IMG/VR virus record: IMGVR_UViG_3300027977_000008
Coordinates: 62,001 to 126,000 of that record
Strand: one strand, 5' to 3'
DNA: 64,000 nucleotides
DNA from: a virus
Under the pieces are notes generated by a model. The model saw only the letters and a list, made by a program, of their open reading frames with translations. It was not told the origin of the DNA and ran no database searches. This document shows positions 1-8,617 of this stretch, piece by piece. Numbering within the stretch: the stretch's first letter is position 1; the number at the start of each line of letters is the position of its first letter. A program made the translations under genes and the position numbers.

Positions 1-2
1 TT

Positions 3-419
3 CTTGAGACAGAAGGTGTCAAACATGATCCAAAAGTTCTTGTTGAAATAATCAATCAACACTTTCCAGATTGGCGTCGTATTCTAAATGAATGTCAACG
101 ATATTCTGCTGGTGGATCTATCGACACTGGCATTCTTAGTTTATTGTCTAATGTTAATACAAAAGAACTTGTTGGATACCTTTCTAAAAAAGAATTTGCC
201 AATGTTCGTAAGTGGATTGTACACAATTTGGATAACGATCCAAACACAATTCTTCGTAATATTTACGATTGTATTTTTGATACACTAAAATCAAATTCTA
301 TTCCTGAAGCAGTTTTAATTATTGCTAAGTATCAATATCAAACTGCATTTGTTGCTGATCAAGAAATTAATTTACTGGCAGCACTAACTGAAATTATGTG
401 TAATTGTGAATTCAAATGA
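3..419 (+). CDS. 44: Sliding-clamp loader large subunit gp44, 3' part
   Basis: C-terminal 138 residues of the T4-type clamp-loader ATPase. The gene enters from the left edge, so the Walker motifs lie outside the window. The stretch PDWRRILNECQRYS followed by helical segments is the lid/collar part of the family. With gp62 it loads the gp45 clamp onto primer ends using ATP. In T4 gp62 follows directly; here four cargo genes come between. The stop overlaps the next start (ATGA). Identity rests on the C-terminal pattern plus gp62 and regA downstream. Confidence 0.85.
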   Translation, partial: LETEGVKHDPKVLVEIINQHFPDWRRILNECQRYSAGGSIDTGILSLLSNVNTKELVGYLSKKEFANVRKWIVHNLDNDPNTILRNIYDCIFDTLKSNSIPEAVLIIAKYQYQTAFVADQEINLLAALTEIMCNCEFK

Positions 420-1051
420 CTATTGAACCTGGATATATTATTCGTCCTTTTGGACCAGTAATTTATAAGAACAAAGTATCAGAACAATTGCGGCAAGTTA
501 TTATTGATGCTGCAGAAAATTCAAATATTGAAAACAATCATCTTCTTGCAGGCAACATTGATCGAGAAGTTGCTTTTCATACTGAAATTGATACTGTCAA
601 CGAACTTCAAGAGTATCTTGGAGATTGCCTTATTCAAATGGGTAAAGTTGGATTATATAACCCACCAGAAGATCATAAATTGGATAGTATTGAACTTGAT
701 CGTCCCTGGGTCAATGTTCAACGTAAAGGCGAATGGAATCCACCTCACATTCATGCAGGGGATTTTTCGTGCATAGTTTATGCACAAGTTCCACAGGAAC
801 TAAAAGATGAATGGAAACATCCTACACAACGAGGAAGAAATCCTACTGCTGGTATGGTAGAATGGCAATATGGTCAATGGGCTCCTCATAATATGCATAC
901 TTTTGGTCCTGTTGCACCAGAAGAGGGTGATATCTATTTGTTTCCAGCATGGTTGATTCATTATGTGTATCCCTTTAATGCTGATGTAGAAAGAATTAGT
1001 TTTTCTACAAATTTCTTTTTACATTACGGACAAAAAGAAACTAATTCTTGA
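416..1051 (+). CDS. 2OG-Fe(II) oxygenase (TIGR02466-like)
   Basis: A 211-residue double-stranded beta-helix oxygenase candidate. The motif PPHIHAGDFSCIVY supplies the His/Asp iron ligands and FPAWLIHYVYPF the distal His; an Arg follows in RISFSTNF and would bind 2-oxoglutarate. This layout fits the TIGR02466-type putative 2OG-Fe(II) oxygenases common in cyanophages. The substrate is unknown. It overlaps gp44 by four bases and starts the cargo block that splits gp44 from gp62, so it is probably co-transcribed with the replication genes. Confidence 0.7.
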   Translation: MTIEPGYIIRPFGPVIYKNKVSEQLRQVIIDAAENSNIENNHLLAGNIDREVAFHTEIDTVNELQEYLGDCLIQMGKVGLYNPPEDHKLDSIELDRPWVNVQRKGEWNPPHIHAGDFSCIVYAQVPQELKDEWKHPTQRGRNPTAGMVEWQYGQWAPHNMHTFGPVAPEEGDIYLFPAWLIHYVYPFNADVERISFSTNFFLHYGQKETNS

Positions 1052-1053
1052 TT

Positions 1054-1899
1054 ATGGCAAATCTGAAAACACCTCTTCGTTATCCTGGAGGAAAGTCAAG
1101 AGCAACAAATAAAATAAATCAGTTCTTTCCAGATTTTTCTAAGTACCAAGAGTATCGTGAACCGTTTCTTGGAGGAGGATCTGTTGCACTTTATGTTACT
1201 CAACAGTATCCTAATCTTAATATTTGGGTCAATGATCTTTATGAACCACTGGTAAATTTTTGGCAAACTCTTCAAGATGAAGGAGAAGAGTTATCAAAAG
1301 AACTTTTGAGTTTAAAAAAATCTTATTTTAATCCAGATAAGGCAAAAGTTTTATTTTTAGAAGCAAAAGACTGTCTTGCTCACAAGAAGTCAAAGGACTT
1401 TGATAGGGCAGTATCTTTTTATATTTTGAATAAGTGTTCTTTTAGTGGACTAACTGAAGCATCAAGTTTTTCTGCTCAGGCATCAGTCAGTAATTTTTCA
1501 GAAAGAGGGATTGAAAAATTACCAGAGTACTCTAAAATAATTGAAAAGTGGTGGATAACTAATTACTCTTATGATTGTTTGATTGATGGAAACAGATGTT
1601 CTTTTGTGTATCTTGATCCTCCTTATGATATTAAGGATAATCTCTATGGCAATAGAGGAGCAATGCACAAAGGATTTGATCACGATAAGTTTGCTGTTGC
1701 TTGTGATATTATTAATATGGATATGATGATTAGTTATAATTCATCACAATTGGTCAAAGATAGATTTTCTAAATGGTCTGTAGTTGAATTTGATCATACA
1801 TATACTATGAGATCAACTGGAGATTACCTAATGAATCAGAAAGATCGAAAAGAACTTATTCTTCTAAATTACTTTGATGGGCAAGCATTATCTACTTAA
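1054..1899 (+). CDS. dam: DNA adenine methylase (Dam family)
   Basis: A 281-residue N6-adenine methyltransferase. RYPGGKSR (residues 9-16) and EPFLGGGS (about 36-43) form the AdoMet site; DPPY (near 188) is the catalytic motif IV. This order is that of D12-class enzymes such as T4 Dam. It methylates adenine in short DNA sites, probably to protect phage DNA or mark it for timing. ATG 1054 is preferred over the in-frame TTG at 1048 because families begin just before the LRYPGGK motif. It overlaps speD by 23 bases. Confidence 0.9.
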   Translation: MANLKTPLRYPGGKSRATNKINQFFPDFSKYQEYREPFLGGGSVALYVTQQYPNLNIWVNDLYEPLVNFWQTLQDEGEELSKELLSLKKSYFNPDKAKVLFLEAKDCLAHKKSKDFDRAVSFYILNKCSFSGLTEASSFSAQASVSNFSERGIEKLPEYSKIIEKWWITNYSYDCLIDGNRCSFVYLDPPYDIKDNLYGNRGAMHKGFDHDKFAVACDIINMDMMISYNSSQLVKDRFSKWSVVEFDHTYTMRSTGDYLMNQKDRKELILLNYFDGQALST

Positions 1900-2203
1900 T
1901 TTGTATGGATGTTCATTTGTTCTTTTGGACGATGAACAATACCTTATAGAATTATTAAAAAATGCTGCAATAGCAAGTGGTGCTACTGTACTTCAAACTA
2001 TTTCAAAAAAGTTTGATCCACAAGGTGTCACTGTCATTTCTTTACTTGCGGAAAGTCATATTAGCATTCACACTTGGCCAGAAGAAGGTAGAGCGGCAGT
2101 AGATGTTTATACCTGTGGAAATTCTAATCCAAAAATAAGTTGCGATATTATTATTCATCAATTATACTCACAATCACACACACTATCTTATATTGAAAGA
2201 TGA
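1877..2203 (+). CDS. speD: S-adenosylmethionine decarboxylase (SpeD)
   Basis: A 108-residue proenzyme of the bacterial short type. The motif ESHISIHTWPEEG (near residues 52-64) contains the Glu-Ser bond that self-cleaves to make the pyruvoyl cofactor; DVYTCG is the second family signature. It makes decarboxylated AdoMet for spermidine synthesis, and polyamines neutralise packaged DNA. speD is a known auxiliary gene in some cyanophages. The start at ATG 1877 (MGKHYLLNLYGC) matches the family's N-terminus and lies inside the end of dam. Confidence 0.9.
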   Translation: MGKHYLLNLYGCSFVLLDDEQYLIELLKNAAIASGATVLQTISKKFDPQGVTVISLLAESHISIHTWPEEGRAAVDVYTCGNSNPKISCDIIIHQLYSQSHTLSYIER

Positions 2204-2721
2204 TTACTAATTTGAATTCTGACTTTAAGCCAGTCGTTCGTTATGGAAAAGTAATTCCTAATTATTATTGTAATCAAAATGGTGACGTTTATAGTACCAT
2301 TGGTAAATCTGGAAGGTTCTTAAAAGCAAAAGTTAAATGGTCAGCTAGATTGACAATGGATCAAAGACGATTACGATGTCATTCATACACACTTTCTATA
2401 CCAAAAGATTTATTCGATGATTATAATCATCGGGCAAGAGGTAAAGGACATTCACCAGCAATGTCAATAGATCGTCATCGTATTGTAATGGAGACATGGA
2501 GACCAATTGATGAATATCCTCCCATTCAAGTTGTAACATGTTGGAATGAAATTCCAGAACCTGCTAAAGAATGGGTTAGAAGGACAGCATTTGTTGACCA
2601 TATTGATGATAATCCTGCCAATAATCATGTAGATAATCTTAGGTGGGTAATGCCGATTGATAATCAATCACACAGAAAGAAGGCAAAACTGGATATTATG
2701 ATAGTTGGAGTGAAGAATTGA
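2200..2721 (+). CDS. HNH endonuclease, homing type
   Basis: A 173-residue protein with a C-terminal HNH_3-like core: DHIDDNPANNHVDNLRWVMP (near residues 137-156), where DHID supplies the catalytic His and NNHVDNLRW the rest of the beta-beta-metal fold. The N-terminus resembles the DNA-reading part of free-standing phage homing endonucleases. It sits directly before gp62, a place where a mobile endonuclease would explain the split of the gp44-gp62 pair. Overlaps speD by ATGA. The cleavage site cannot be told from sequence. Confidence 0.75.
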   Translation: MITNLNSDFKPVVRYGKVIPNYYCNQNGDVYSTIGKSGRFLKAKVKWSARLTMDQRRLRCHSYTLSIPKDLFDDYNHRARGKGHSPAMSIDRHRIVMETWRPIDEYPPIQVVTCWNEIPEPAKEWVRRTAFVDHIDDNPANNHVDNLRWVMPIDNQSHRKKAKLDIMIVGVKN

Positions 2722-2740
2722 AAGATCGTATTCTAAATCG

Positions 2741-3124
2741 ATGATAGAACTAAAAGACTGGTTGAATAGTATTAATACTTCTAAGATCAATTTGATTGAT
2801 GAAGATCCTACAATTGAAAATAAATATCTTCCATATATTATTAACAGATGTTTATCTGGACATGTTGATGCTGTGATGTTTGCTAACGAAATGAACATTA
2901 ATCATCATCTTAATAAAAAGTTGCAGTATGATTTTTTACTAAATACTTTGAGATCAAAACGGAGATTTTCTCCGTGGATTAAAAAGGAAGAATTGAAAAA
3001 TCTTGAATGCGTCAAATCTTACTATGGTTATAGTAATGAAAAAGCCAGGCAAGTTCTTTCTCTTCTAACAGAAGATCAACTAACGTTTATTGGAAAAAAA
3101 CTTGATACTGGAGGAATAAAATGA
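2741..3124 (+). CDS. 62: Clamp loader small subunit gp62
   Basis: A 127-residue T4-type clamp-loader accessory subunit, shorter than T4 gp62 (187) but usual for cyanophages. It begins with a family-like helix (MIELKDWLNSI) and contains RSKRRFSPWIKK. It forms the loader complex with gp44. The assignment leans on position: it immediately precedes regA (4-base overlap), as in T4. Separated from gp44 by about 2.3 kb of cargo. Confidence 0.75.
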   Translation: MIELKDWLNSINTSKINLIDEDPTIENKYLPYIINRCLSGHVDAVMFANEMNINHHLNKKLQYDFLLNTLRSKRRFSPWIKKEELKNLECVKSYYGYSNEKARQVLSLLTEDQLTFIGKKLDTGGIK

Positions 3125-3552
3125 GTGTTGTCGTTGAACCAGAATATCATTGGTCTCCTGATAAGATGGTTGAAGTTGTTCTTGCAGAACCTGATGATTT
3201 TCTCAAGGTTCGTGAGACACTAACAAGGATCGGTGTTGCATCAAGAAAGGAAAAAAAATTATATCAATCTTGCCATATTCTGCATAAACAGGGTAAGTAT
3301 TATATTGTTCATTTCAAAGAACTTTTTGCACTAGATGGTAAAAGCACAAATCTTAGCATCAATGATGTGCATAGAAGAAATAGAATTATTCAACTCCTTG
3401 CTGACTGGGGATTGGTTGAAGTGATTAAACCAGATACTATTTCTGATATTGCACCATTAAATCAAATCAAAGTGATTCCATATAAGGTAAAAAGTGAATG
3501 GGTGTTGGAAACCAAATACAATATTGGTAAAAAACGAACTGAACCAGGATAA
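3121..3552 (+). CDS. regA: RegA translational repressor
   Basis: A 143-residue homologue of T4 RegA, which binds start regions of early phage mRNAs and blocks translation. The segment VRETLTRIGVASRKEKKLYQ (residues 23-42) and HILHKQGKYYIVHFKELF match the family core; RRNRIIQLLADWGLVEV is the conserved helix after it. It follows gp62 with ATGA overlap, the T4 order, and is followed by a terminator. It probably represses its own operon. Confidence 0.9.
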   Translation: MSVVVEPEYHWSPDKMVEVVLAEPDDFLKVRETLTRIGVASRKEKKLYQSCHILHKQGKYYIVHFKELFALDGKSTNLSINDVHRRNRIIQLLADWGLVEVIKPDTISDIAPLNQIKVIPYKVKSEWVLETKYNIGKKRTEPG

Positions 3553-3565
3553 CCGAATATAACAA

Positions 3566-3590
3566 GCGGGTTTTTACGACCTGCTTTTTT
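3566..3590 (+). terminator. Terminator after regA
   Basis: GCGGGT (3566-3571) pairs with ACCTGC (3579-3584) allowing one G-U, followed by six T. It closes the gp44-regA transcript and lies just upstream of a TATAAT box, an arrangement like the early-promoter stem-loop cassettes described in T4-type phages. Confidence 0.65.
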
Positions 3591-3601
3591 ATTGATTAGT
3601 A

Positions 3602-3631
3602 TATAATTAGTAATGTCGCCGTAAGGGACAT
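3602..3631 (+). promoter_or_regulatory. hsp20 promoter -10 box and leader hairpin
   Basis: TATAAT at 3602-3607 has no good -35 at 17 bases (ACCTGC of the terminator lies there). Downstream, ATGTC(G)CC at 3613-3620 pairs with GGGACAT at 3625-3631 around a GTAA tetraloop, leaving one bulged G. The leader to the hsp20 start is about 45 nt. A stable GNRA-capped hairpin in a heat-shock gene leader may affect translation; this is inference. Confidence 0.45.
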
Positions 3632-3659
3632 TTAACACTAGACGCTCAAAGAGGTCACT

Positions 3660-4040
3660 ATGTTTGGTTCACATTCAATTACACTTAGCGTGCCTGAAAC
3701 CAGGACGTATCTAGACGCAATTACAAATAAAAGTTATCCACCACATAATATTCTTAAGACCAAGGAAGGATACTGTCTTGAACTAGCAGTAGCAGGTTTC
3801 AAAAAAGAAGAGATCAAAGTTTACACTGAAGAGGATACTCTTTACGTTGAAGGATTGCGTGAAGACATTCATGATGAAACTGAATACATTTATCGTGGAT
3901 TAGCATTCCGTCGCTTCAGTCGTGTATGGAAAATGCCAAATAACTTAGAAGTTGACAAGGTTACTCATAGTGATGGATTGGTTTCTGTTAACTTTAAGAA
4001 GATTATTCCTGAAGCACAAAGGAGAAAAGATTACCTCTAA
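3660..4040 (+). CDS. hsp20: Small heat-shock protein Hsp20
   Basis: A 126-residue alpha-crystallin-type chaperone, the usual cyanophage Hsp20. The core LAVAGFKKEEIKVYTEEDTL followed by YVEG is the alpha-crystallin beta-sandwich; a second motif lies in FRRFSRVWKMPNNLEVDKV. It holds unfolding proteins without ATP and may protect host photosystems or folding virion proteins. It has its own terminator-promoter unit upstream and an AAGAGG ribosome site. Its stop codon lies within a CTAAATA late-promoter motif for the next gene. Confidence 0.92.
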   Translation: MFGSHSITLSVPETRTYLDAITNKSYPPHNILKTKEGYCLELAVAGFKKEEIKVYTEEDTLYVEGLREDIHDETEYIYRGLAFRRFSRVWKMPNNLEVDKVTHSDGLVSVNFKKIIPEAQRRKDYL

Positions 4041-4060
4041 ATACTTCAAACGAATGAAGT
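4037..4060 (+). promoter_or_regulatory. Late promoter merged with hairpin before 4064 gene
   Basis: CTAAATA (4037-4043) overlaps the hsp20 stop. ACTTCA (4043-4048) pairs with TGAAGT (4055-4060). With T4 late spacing (last A at -6), transcription starts near 4049, just past the left arm. Read-through RNA could therefore form the hairpin over GAAG, whereas late RNA could not. Confidence 0.5.
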
Positions 4061-4063
4061 GTT

Positions 4064-4807
4064 TTGTATAGTCGGATAATAAAACATATTTCAGCGTCAG
4101 ATTTTAGACGACTAAATGAAAATCTGACGTTAAAATTTAGAGATCAACTCAATCCAACATTCTGGGAGGGCAACGTTCTGAAATCAAATATCAGAACTGC
4201 CCTTTTTAAATTTGCTGATGCTTTTGCGGAATACGTTGGGATTGATAGTAAGGCAATCAAAGATGTATTGATGCTTGGTGGTAATGCTGGATATAACTAT
4301 ACGACATATTCAGATGTTGATGTTCATTTAGTTATTGATCCAAAGTATCTTCCTCAGTGTGATCCTGAACTATTAGATGATTATTTCAAGGACAAAAAAA
4401 CTTTATGGTCATTAACGCATGACGTAAAAGTTTATGGTGCAGATGTAGAACCTTATATTGAAAAACCTGGTATTATCAGAAGAAAAAGTCAAGGAGTTTT
4501 TAGTATACTAAAAAACAAGTGGATGCAAAGTCCACAAAAGTTTGAAGGAGAACTTGACGAAGCAGAACTGCAAAAAAAATTAAACAACATTAAAAATAAA
4601 ATTGATACGTTGATCCAAGGTAATAATGAAACTGGACTTCGTGCAATTTTAAAGAAGTTAAATACCGCAAGAAATTCTTCTTTAGATAAATTTGGAGAAT
4701 ATGGATTTGAAAATCTTGTGTTTAAAGAACTACGTAACAGTGGATACATTGACAAAGTGCGTACATCAGTGGTAGAATTAAAGACGAAAAAGTTGTCTTT
4801 GCCATGA
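4064..4807 (+). CDS. Nucleotidyltransferase-fold protein
   Basis: 247 residues. GGNAGYNYTTYSDVDVHLVI (near residues 70-89) is the polymerase-beta-like nucleotidyltransferase signature: a GG turn followed by D-x-D carboxylates; DVKVYGADVEPYIE later supplies the third acidic residue. The second half is charged and helical. It would transfer a nucleotide to an unknown acceptor (protein, RNA or small molecule). No ATG lies before the domain; the start is TTG at 4064, since an in-frame TGA sits at 4055. It overlaps the next gene by ATGA. Confidence 0.6.
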   Translation: MYSRIIKHISASDFRRLNENLTLKFRDQLNPTFWEGNVLKSNIRTALFKFADAFAEYVGIDSKAIKDVLMLGGNAGYNYTTYSDVDVHLVIDPKYLPQCDPELLDDYFKDKKTLWSLTHDVKVYGADVEPYIEKPGIIRRKSQGVFSILKNKWMQSPQKFEGELDEAELQKKLNNIKNKIDTLIQGNNETGLRAILKKLNTARNSSLDKFGEYGFENLVFKELRNSGYIDKVRTSVVELKTKKLSLP

Positions 4808-5052
4808 TCAAAATTTTGTTTTTGAAGACTAATATTATTTTGATTGCTAGAGTTGATGAAGTATCATCAGAACTTGGAGAGCCTGATTGTAAACTAATTA
4901 AACCATTTATAGTTTCTCAGAATGGTTTGATTCCATGGATGAATGAGTTTACTAATCAACCTGAAATTATGATTCATTCTGATAGCATTCTAACTATTGT
5001 AGATCCTAATAAGGAGTATTTGGACAAATATCAATCGTTGACTGCTGAATGA
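4804..5052 (+). CDS. Conserved cyanophage protein before gp43
   Basis: 82 residues, small and beta-rich. The pattern IARVDEVSSELGEPDCKLIK followed by PF, then MIHSDSILTIVDPN, recurs in small cyanophage proteins and could form an Sm/SH3-like barrel (inference). It overlaps genes on both sides by four bases, so it is translationally coupled to DNA polymerase. Its function is not known to me. Confidence 0.6.
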   Translation: MIKILFLKTNIILIARVDEVSSELGEPDCKLIKPFIVSQNGLIPWMNEFTNQPEIMIHSDSILTIVDPNKEYLDKYQSLTAE

Positions 5053-7544
5053 GGTATTATACAAACGTTCAAATGGTAGGGAACGAATTTCTCGTTCGGG
5101 GATTTGAAAATGGTAAAAGTTTTATTACCCGTGAAAACTTTGAACCAACATTATTTGTTCCAAGTCAAAATAAAACTAAGTATAAAACATTAGAAGGAAA
5201 GTACGTACAGTCCATTCAACCTGGTAGTGTACGAGATTGTCGTGAGTTTATCAAAACACACCAGAACGTAGAAGGATTTGAGATCTACGGAAATACAAGA
5301 TATATCTATCAGTATATTTCTGAAAAGTATCCCGAAGATCATATTGAGTTTGATCTTAAAAAGATGAAACTTGTAACAATTGATATTGAAGTTGCATCTG
5401 AACGTGGATTTCCTACCGTTGCAAAATGTGATGAAGAAATGCTTTGCATTACTTTGCAAAATTATTCAAACAAAAGAATTATTACTTTTGGGCAAGGTAA
5501 ATTTAAAAACGATGATCCAGACGTTCAATATGTTGAATGTAAAGATGAATATGATCTTCTCAATAAATTTCTAGGTTATTGGCAAGTCAATAGTCCAGAA
5601 GTAATTACTGGTTGGAACTGTACATTATATGATATTCCATATCTTGCAAAACGTATTGCAAGAGTTCTTGGAGAAAAGTCGGTAAAAATTCTTTCTCCGT
5701 GGGGACTTGTTACAAATGAAGAAATTACTCTTGCTGGTCGTCATCATTTAGTCTATGATATTGGTGGTATTACTGTTCTAGATTATCTAGATCTTTATAA
5801 GAAATTTACTTATAAATCACAGGAAAGTTATCGTCTTGATTATATTGGTGAAGTAGAACTTGGTAAGAAAAAACTTGATCACTCAGAATTTGATACTTTC
5901 AAAGAGTTTTATACAAAAAATTGGCAAAAGTTTGTAGAATACAATATTCAAGACGTGCGACTTGTTGACGCACTTGAGGAAAAAATGAAGCTCGTTGAGT
6001 TAGCAGTTACTATGGCATTTGATGCTAAGGTAAATTTTCACGACGTTTTTTATCAAGTTCGCATGTGGGATATGATTATCTACAATGATTTGAAAAAGAA
6101 GGATATCGTTATTCCACCCAAAAAATCTGAAAGTAAAAATGAAAAATATGCTGGTGCTTATGTAAAGGAACCTATTCCTGGTATCTATGATTGGGTTGTA
6201 AGTTTTGACTTGAATAGTCTGTATCCACACCTAATCATGCAATATAATATTTCTCCAGAAACACTTCTCGATAAGAAGTTTGCTGGTGTTAGTGTTGATA
6301 AACTTTTAAAAAAAGAAGTTGATCTTAGTAGTCTTGACGGTGTAACTGTATGTCCAAACGGAGCGCAGTTTACAACAAAGAAGCGTGGGTTCCTTCCAGT
6401 ATTGATGGAAAGGATTTATAATGAACGTGTAGTCTTCAAAAATAAGATGTTGGAGGCAAAAAAAGAATATGAGAAGAAAAAAACTAAAGTACTGGAACGC
6501 GAAATTGCGCGATGTAACAACATCCAGATGGCAAAAAAGATCCAGCTTAATAGTGCTTATGGTGCTATTGGGAATAATTATTTCCGTTACTATAAGTTAG
6601 ATAATGCTGAAGCAATTACTCTTGGGGGTCAACTTAGTATACGATGGATTGAAGCAAAGATGAATTTATATATAAACAACATTCTTAAAACTAACAATAT
6701 CGATTATGTGATTGCTTCTGATACCGATAGCATATATCTCAATCTTGGTCCTTTGGTCAAAAGTGTATACATAGGAAGAGAGAAAACTACTGAAGAGATT
6801 GTTTCGTTTCTTGATAAAGTATGTAAGGTGGAACTTGAAAAATATATTCAAAATTCTTATGAAGAACTAGCAGAATATGTAAATGCTTATGATCAGAAGA
6901 TGATTATGAAGCGAGAAACAATTGCTGACCGTGGAATTTGGACTGCTAAGAAACGTTATATTTTGAATGCATGGGACGTTGAAGGAGTTCGGTACAGTGA
7001 ACCAAAACTCAAGATCATGGGTATCGAAGCAGTAAAATCTTCAACTCCGGCACCATGTCGATCCATGATCAAGGAGGCACTTAAATTGATGATGAATGGG
7101 ACTGAAAATGATGTTATAGATTTTATTGAAAAATCTAGAATTCAATTTAAAAAATTATCTCCAAATGAGATTGCATTTCCGCGTTCAGTATCTGATGTAG
7201 ATAAGTATAAAAGTAATCTTTCAATTTATGCAAAAGGAACTCCAATTCATGTAAGAGGAGCACTTTTATTTAACCATCATATAAAAGATAAGAAACTTAC
7301 TGAAAAGTATAATACCATTAACAATGGTGAAAAAATTAAATTTTGCTATTTAAAAAAACCAAATCCAATACATGAAAATATTATTTCATTTATCAATGAA
7401 TTCCCAATAGAACTTGGACTAATGAATTACATTGACTATGATTTACAATTTAATAAAGCATTCTTAGATCCATTGAAGACACTTCTTGATAGTATTAAAT
7501 GGTCGGTAGAAAAAATTTCTACACTTGATAGTTTTTTTATATAA
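5049..7544 (+). CDS. 43: DNA polymerase gp43 (family B)
   Basis: An 831-residue replicative polymerase with proofreading. Exonuclease motifs: TIDIEVASE (Asp112, Glu114), GWNCTLYDIPYLAKR, and YNIQDVRLVDAL. Polymerase motifs: FDLNSLYPHLI (A), NSAYGAIGN (B), ASDTDSIYL (C, with both catalytic Asp). Length is close to other cyanophage gp43 proteins and shorter than T4 (898). It copies the phage genome with the gp44/62/45 clamp system. The start overlaps the preceding gene; uvsX with its own promoter follows. Confidence 0.97.
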   Translation: MRYYTNVQMVGNEFLVRGFENGKSFITRENFEPTLFVPSQNKTKYKTLEGKYVQSIQPGSVRDCREFIKTHQNVEGFEIYGNTRYIYQYISEKYPEDHIEFDLKKMKLVTIDIEVASERGFPTVAKCDEEMLCITLQNYSNKRIITFGQGKFKNDDPDVQYVECKDEYDLLNKFLGYWQVNSPEVITGWNCTLYDIPYLAKRIARVLGEKSVKILSPWGLVTNEEITLAGRHHLVYDIGGITVLDYLDLYKKFTYKSQESYRLDYIGEVELGKKKLDHSEFDTFKEFYTKNWQKFVEYNIQDVRLVDALEEKMKLVELAVTMAFDAKVNFHDVFYQVRMWDMIIYNDLKKKDIVIPPKKSESKNEKYAGAYVKEPIPGIYDWVVSFDLNSLYPHLIMQYNISPETLLDKKFAGVSVDKLLKKEVDLSSLDGVTVCPNGAQFTTKKRGFLPVLMERIYNERVVFKNKMLEAKKEYEKKKTKVLEREIARCNNIQMAKKIQLNSAYGAIGNNYFRYYKLDNAEAITLGGQLSIRWIEAKMNLYINNILKTNNIDYVIASDTDSIYLNLGPLVKSVYIGREKTTEEIVSFLDKVCKVELEKYIQNSYEELAEYVNAYDQKMIMKRETIADRGIWTAKKRYILNAWDVEGVRYSEPKLKIMGIEAVKSSTPAPCRSMIKEALKLMMNGTENDVIDFIEKSRIQFKKLSPNEIAFPRSVSDVDKYKSNLSIYAKGTPIHVRGALLFNHHIKDKKLTEKYNTINNGEKIKFCYLKKPNPIHENIISFINEFPIELGLMNYIDYDLQFNKAFLDPLKTLLDSIKWSVEKISTLDSFFI

Positions 7545-7553
7545 TGCTATAAT
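7525..7553 (+). promoter_or_regulatory. Sigma-70-type promoter for uvsX
   Basis: TTGATA (7525-7530), 17-base spacer, TATAAT (7548-7553) with a TG extended -10. It overlaps the 3' end of gp43 and would start transcripts about 14 bases before the uvsX ATG at 7574. Confidence 0.7.
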
Positions 7554-7573
7554 ATGTAAAACAAACTTGTGCT

Positions 7574-8617
7574 ATGGACTTTTTAAAAGACATTTTAAAG
7601 GAAATTAAAGATGAATACACAAATCTTGCTTCAGATATAAATGAAGAAGAAACGTATGTAGATACTGGATCCTATATTTTTAATGGTTTAGTTAGTGGAT
7701 CTATTTACGGTGGTGTATCTGGAAACAGAATTACAGCAATTGCTGGTGAAACCTCAACAGGTAAAACATTCTTTAGTCTTGCTGTAGTTAAAAACTTTTT
7801 GGATACTAATCCTGATAGTTATGTTCTTTATTTTGATACTGAAGCAGCAATTACTAAATCACTTTTAGAAAGTCGTGGTGTTCCTACTAATAGGTTAGTT
7901 GTTATCAACGTTGTAACCGTTGAAGAGTTTCGTAATAAAGCACTTAAAGCTGTAGATATATTCTTAAAAAAACCTGCAGATCAACGCAAACCATGTATGT
8001 TTGTGTTAGACTCATTGGGAATGCTTTCAACCAACAAGGAAATTAATGATGTTTTAAACGATAAAGATGTAAAGGATATGACCAAATCTTCACTAATTAA
8101 AGGTGCATTTAGAATGCTAACTTTAAAACTTGGTCAAGCAAATATTCCTCTTATTGTTACTAATCATACCTATGATGTCATTGGATCTTATTTTCCCACA
8201 AAAGAAATGGGCGGCGGTAGTGGTCTTAAGTATGCTGCTTCTACAATTATATATCTCAGTAAATCAAAAGAAAAGGAAGGAACAGAAGTCGTTGGAAATA
8301 TTGTCAAAGCAAAGACTAATAAATCACGTTTAACTAAAGAAAATAAGCAAGTTGAAGTTCGTCTTTTTTATGATGAACGTGGATTGGATCGTTATTATGG
8401 TCTACTTGATCTTGCTGAAAAACATGAAATTGTTAAGAAGATTGGTACTAGATATGAAATTAATGGTGTTACAGCATATGCTAAGTCAATTTATGCCAAT
8501 CCAGAAAAATATTTTACTAAAGAATTAATGCAGTATTTGGATGCTGCAGCAAAAATGGAGTTTACTTATGGCGGAGAAAGTTGCACTGACGATACTGAAG
8601 AACTTGCTAAATCGTGA
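7574..8617 (+). CDS. uvsX: RecA-like recombinase UvsX
   Basis: A 347-residue strand-exchange ATPase. Walker A GETSTGKT is at residues 58-65; the Walker B-like strand is PCMFVLDSLGML; PLIVTNHTYDV matches the RecA/UvsX core. It coats ssDNA and drives recombination-dependent replication, the main late replication mode in T4. The short acidic C-terminal tail (CTDDTEE) overlaps the start of gp41 by 50 bases. Confidence 0.95.
   Translation: MDFLKDILKEIKDEYTNLASDINEEETYVDTGSYIFNGLVSGSIYGGVSGNRITAIAGETSTGKTFFSLAVVKNFLDTNPDSYVLYFDTEAAITKSLLESRGVPTNRLVVINVVTVEEFRNKALKAVDIFLKKPADQRKPCMFVLDSLGMLSTNKEINDVLNDKDVKDMTKSSLIKGAFRMLTLKLGQANIPLIVTNHTYDVIGSYFPTKEMGGGSGLKYAASTIIYLSKSKEKEGTEVVGNIVKAKTNKSRLTKENKQVEVRLFYDERGLDRYYGLLDLAEKHEIVKKIGTRYEINGVTAYAKSIYANPEKYFTKELMQYLDAAAKMEFTYGGESCTDDTEELAKS

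Noticed and set aside
4489-4755. Minus-strand frames of 60-130 codons under plus-strand genes (for example here, 31204-31551, 49362-49751)
   Set aside because: They mirror codon structure of well-supported plus-strand genes and show no motifs or ribosome sites of their own.
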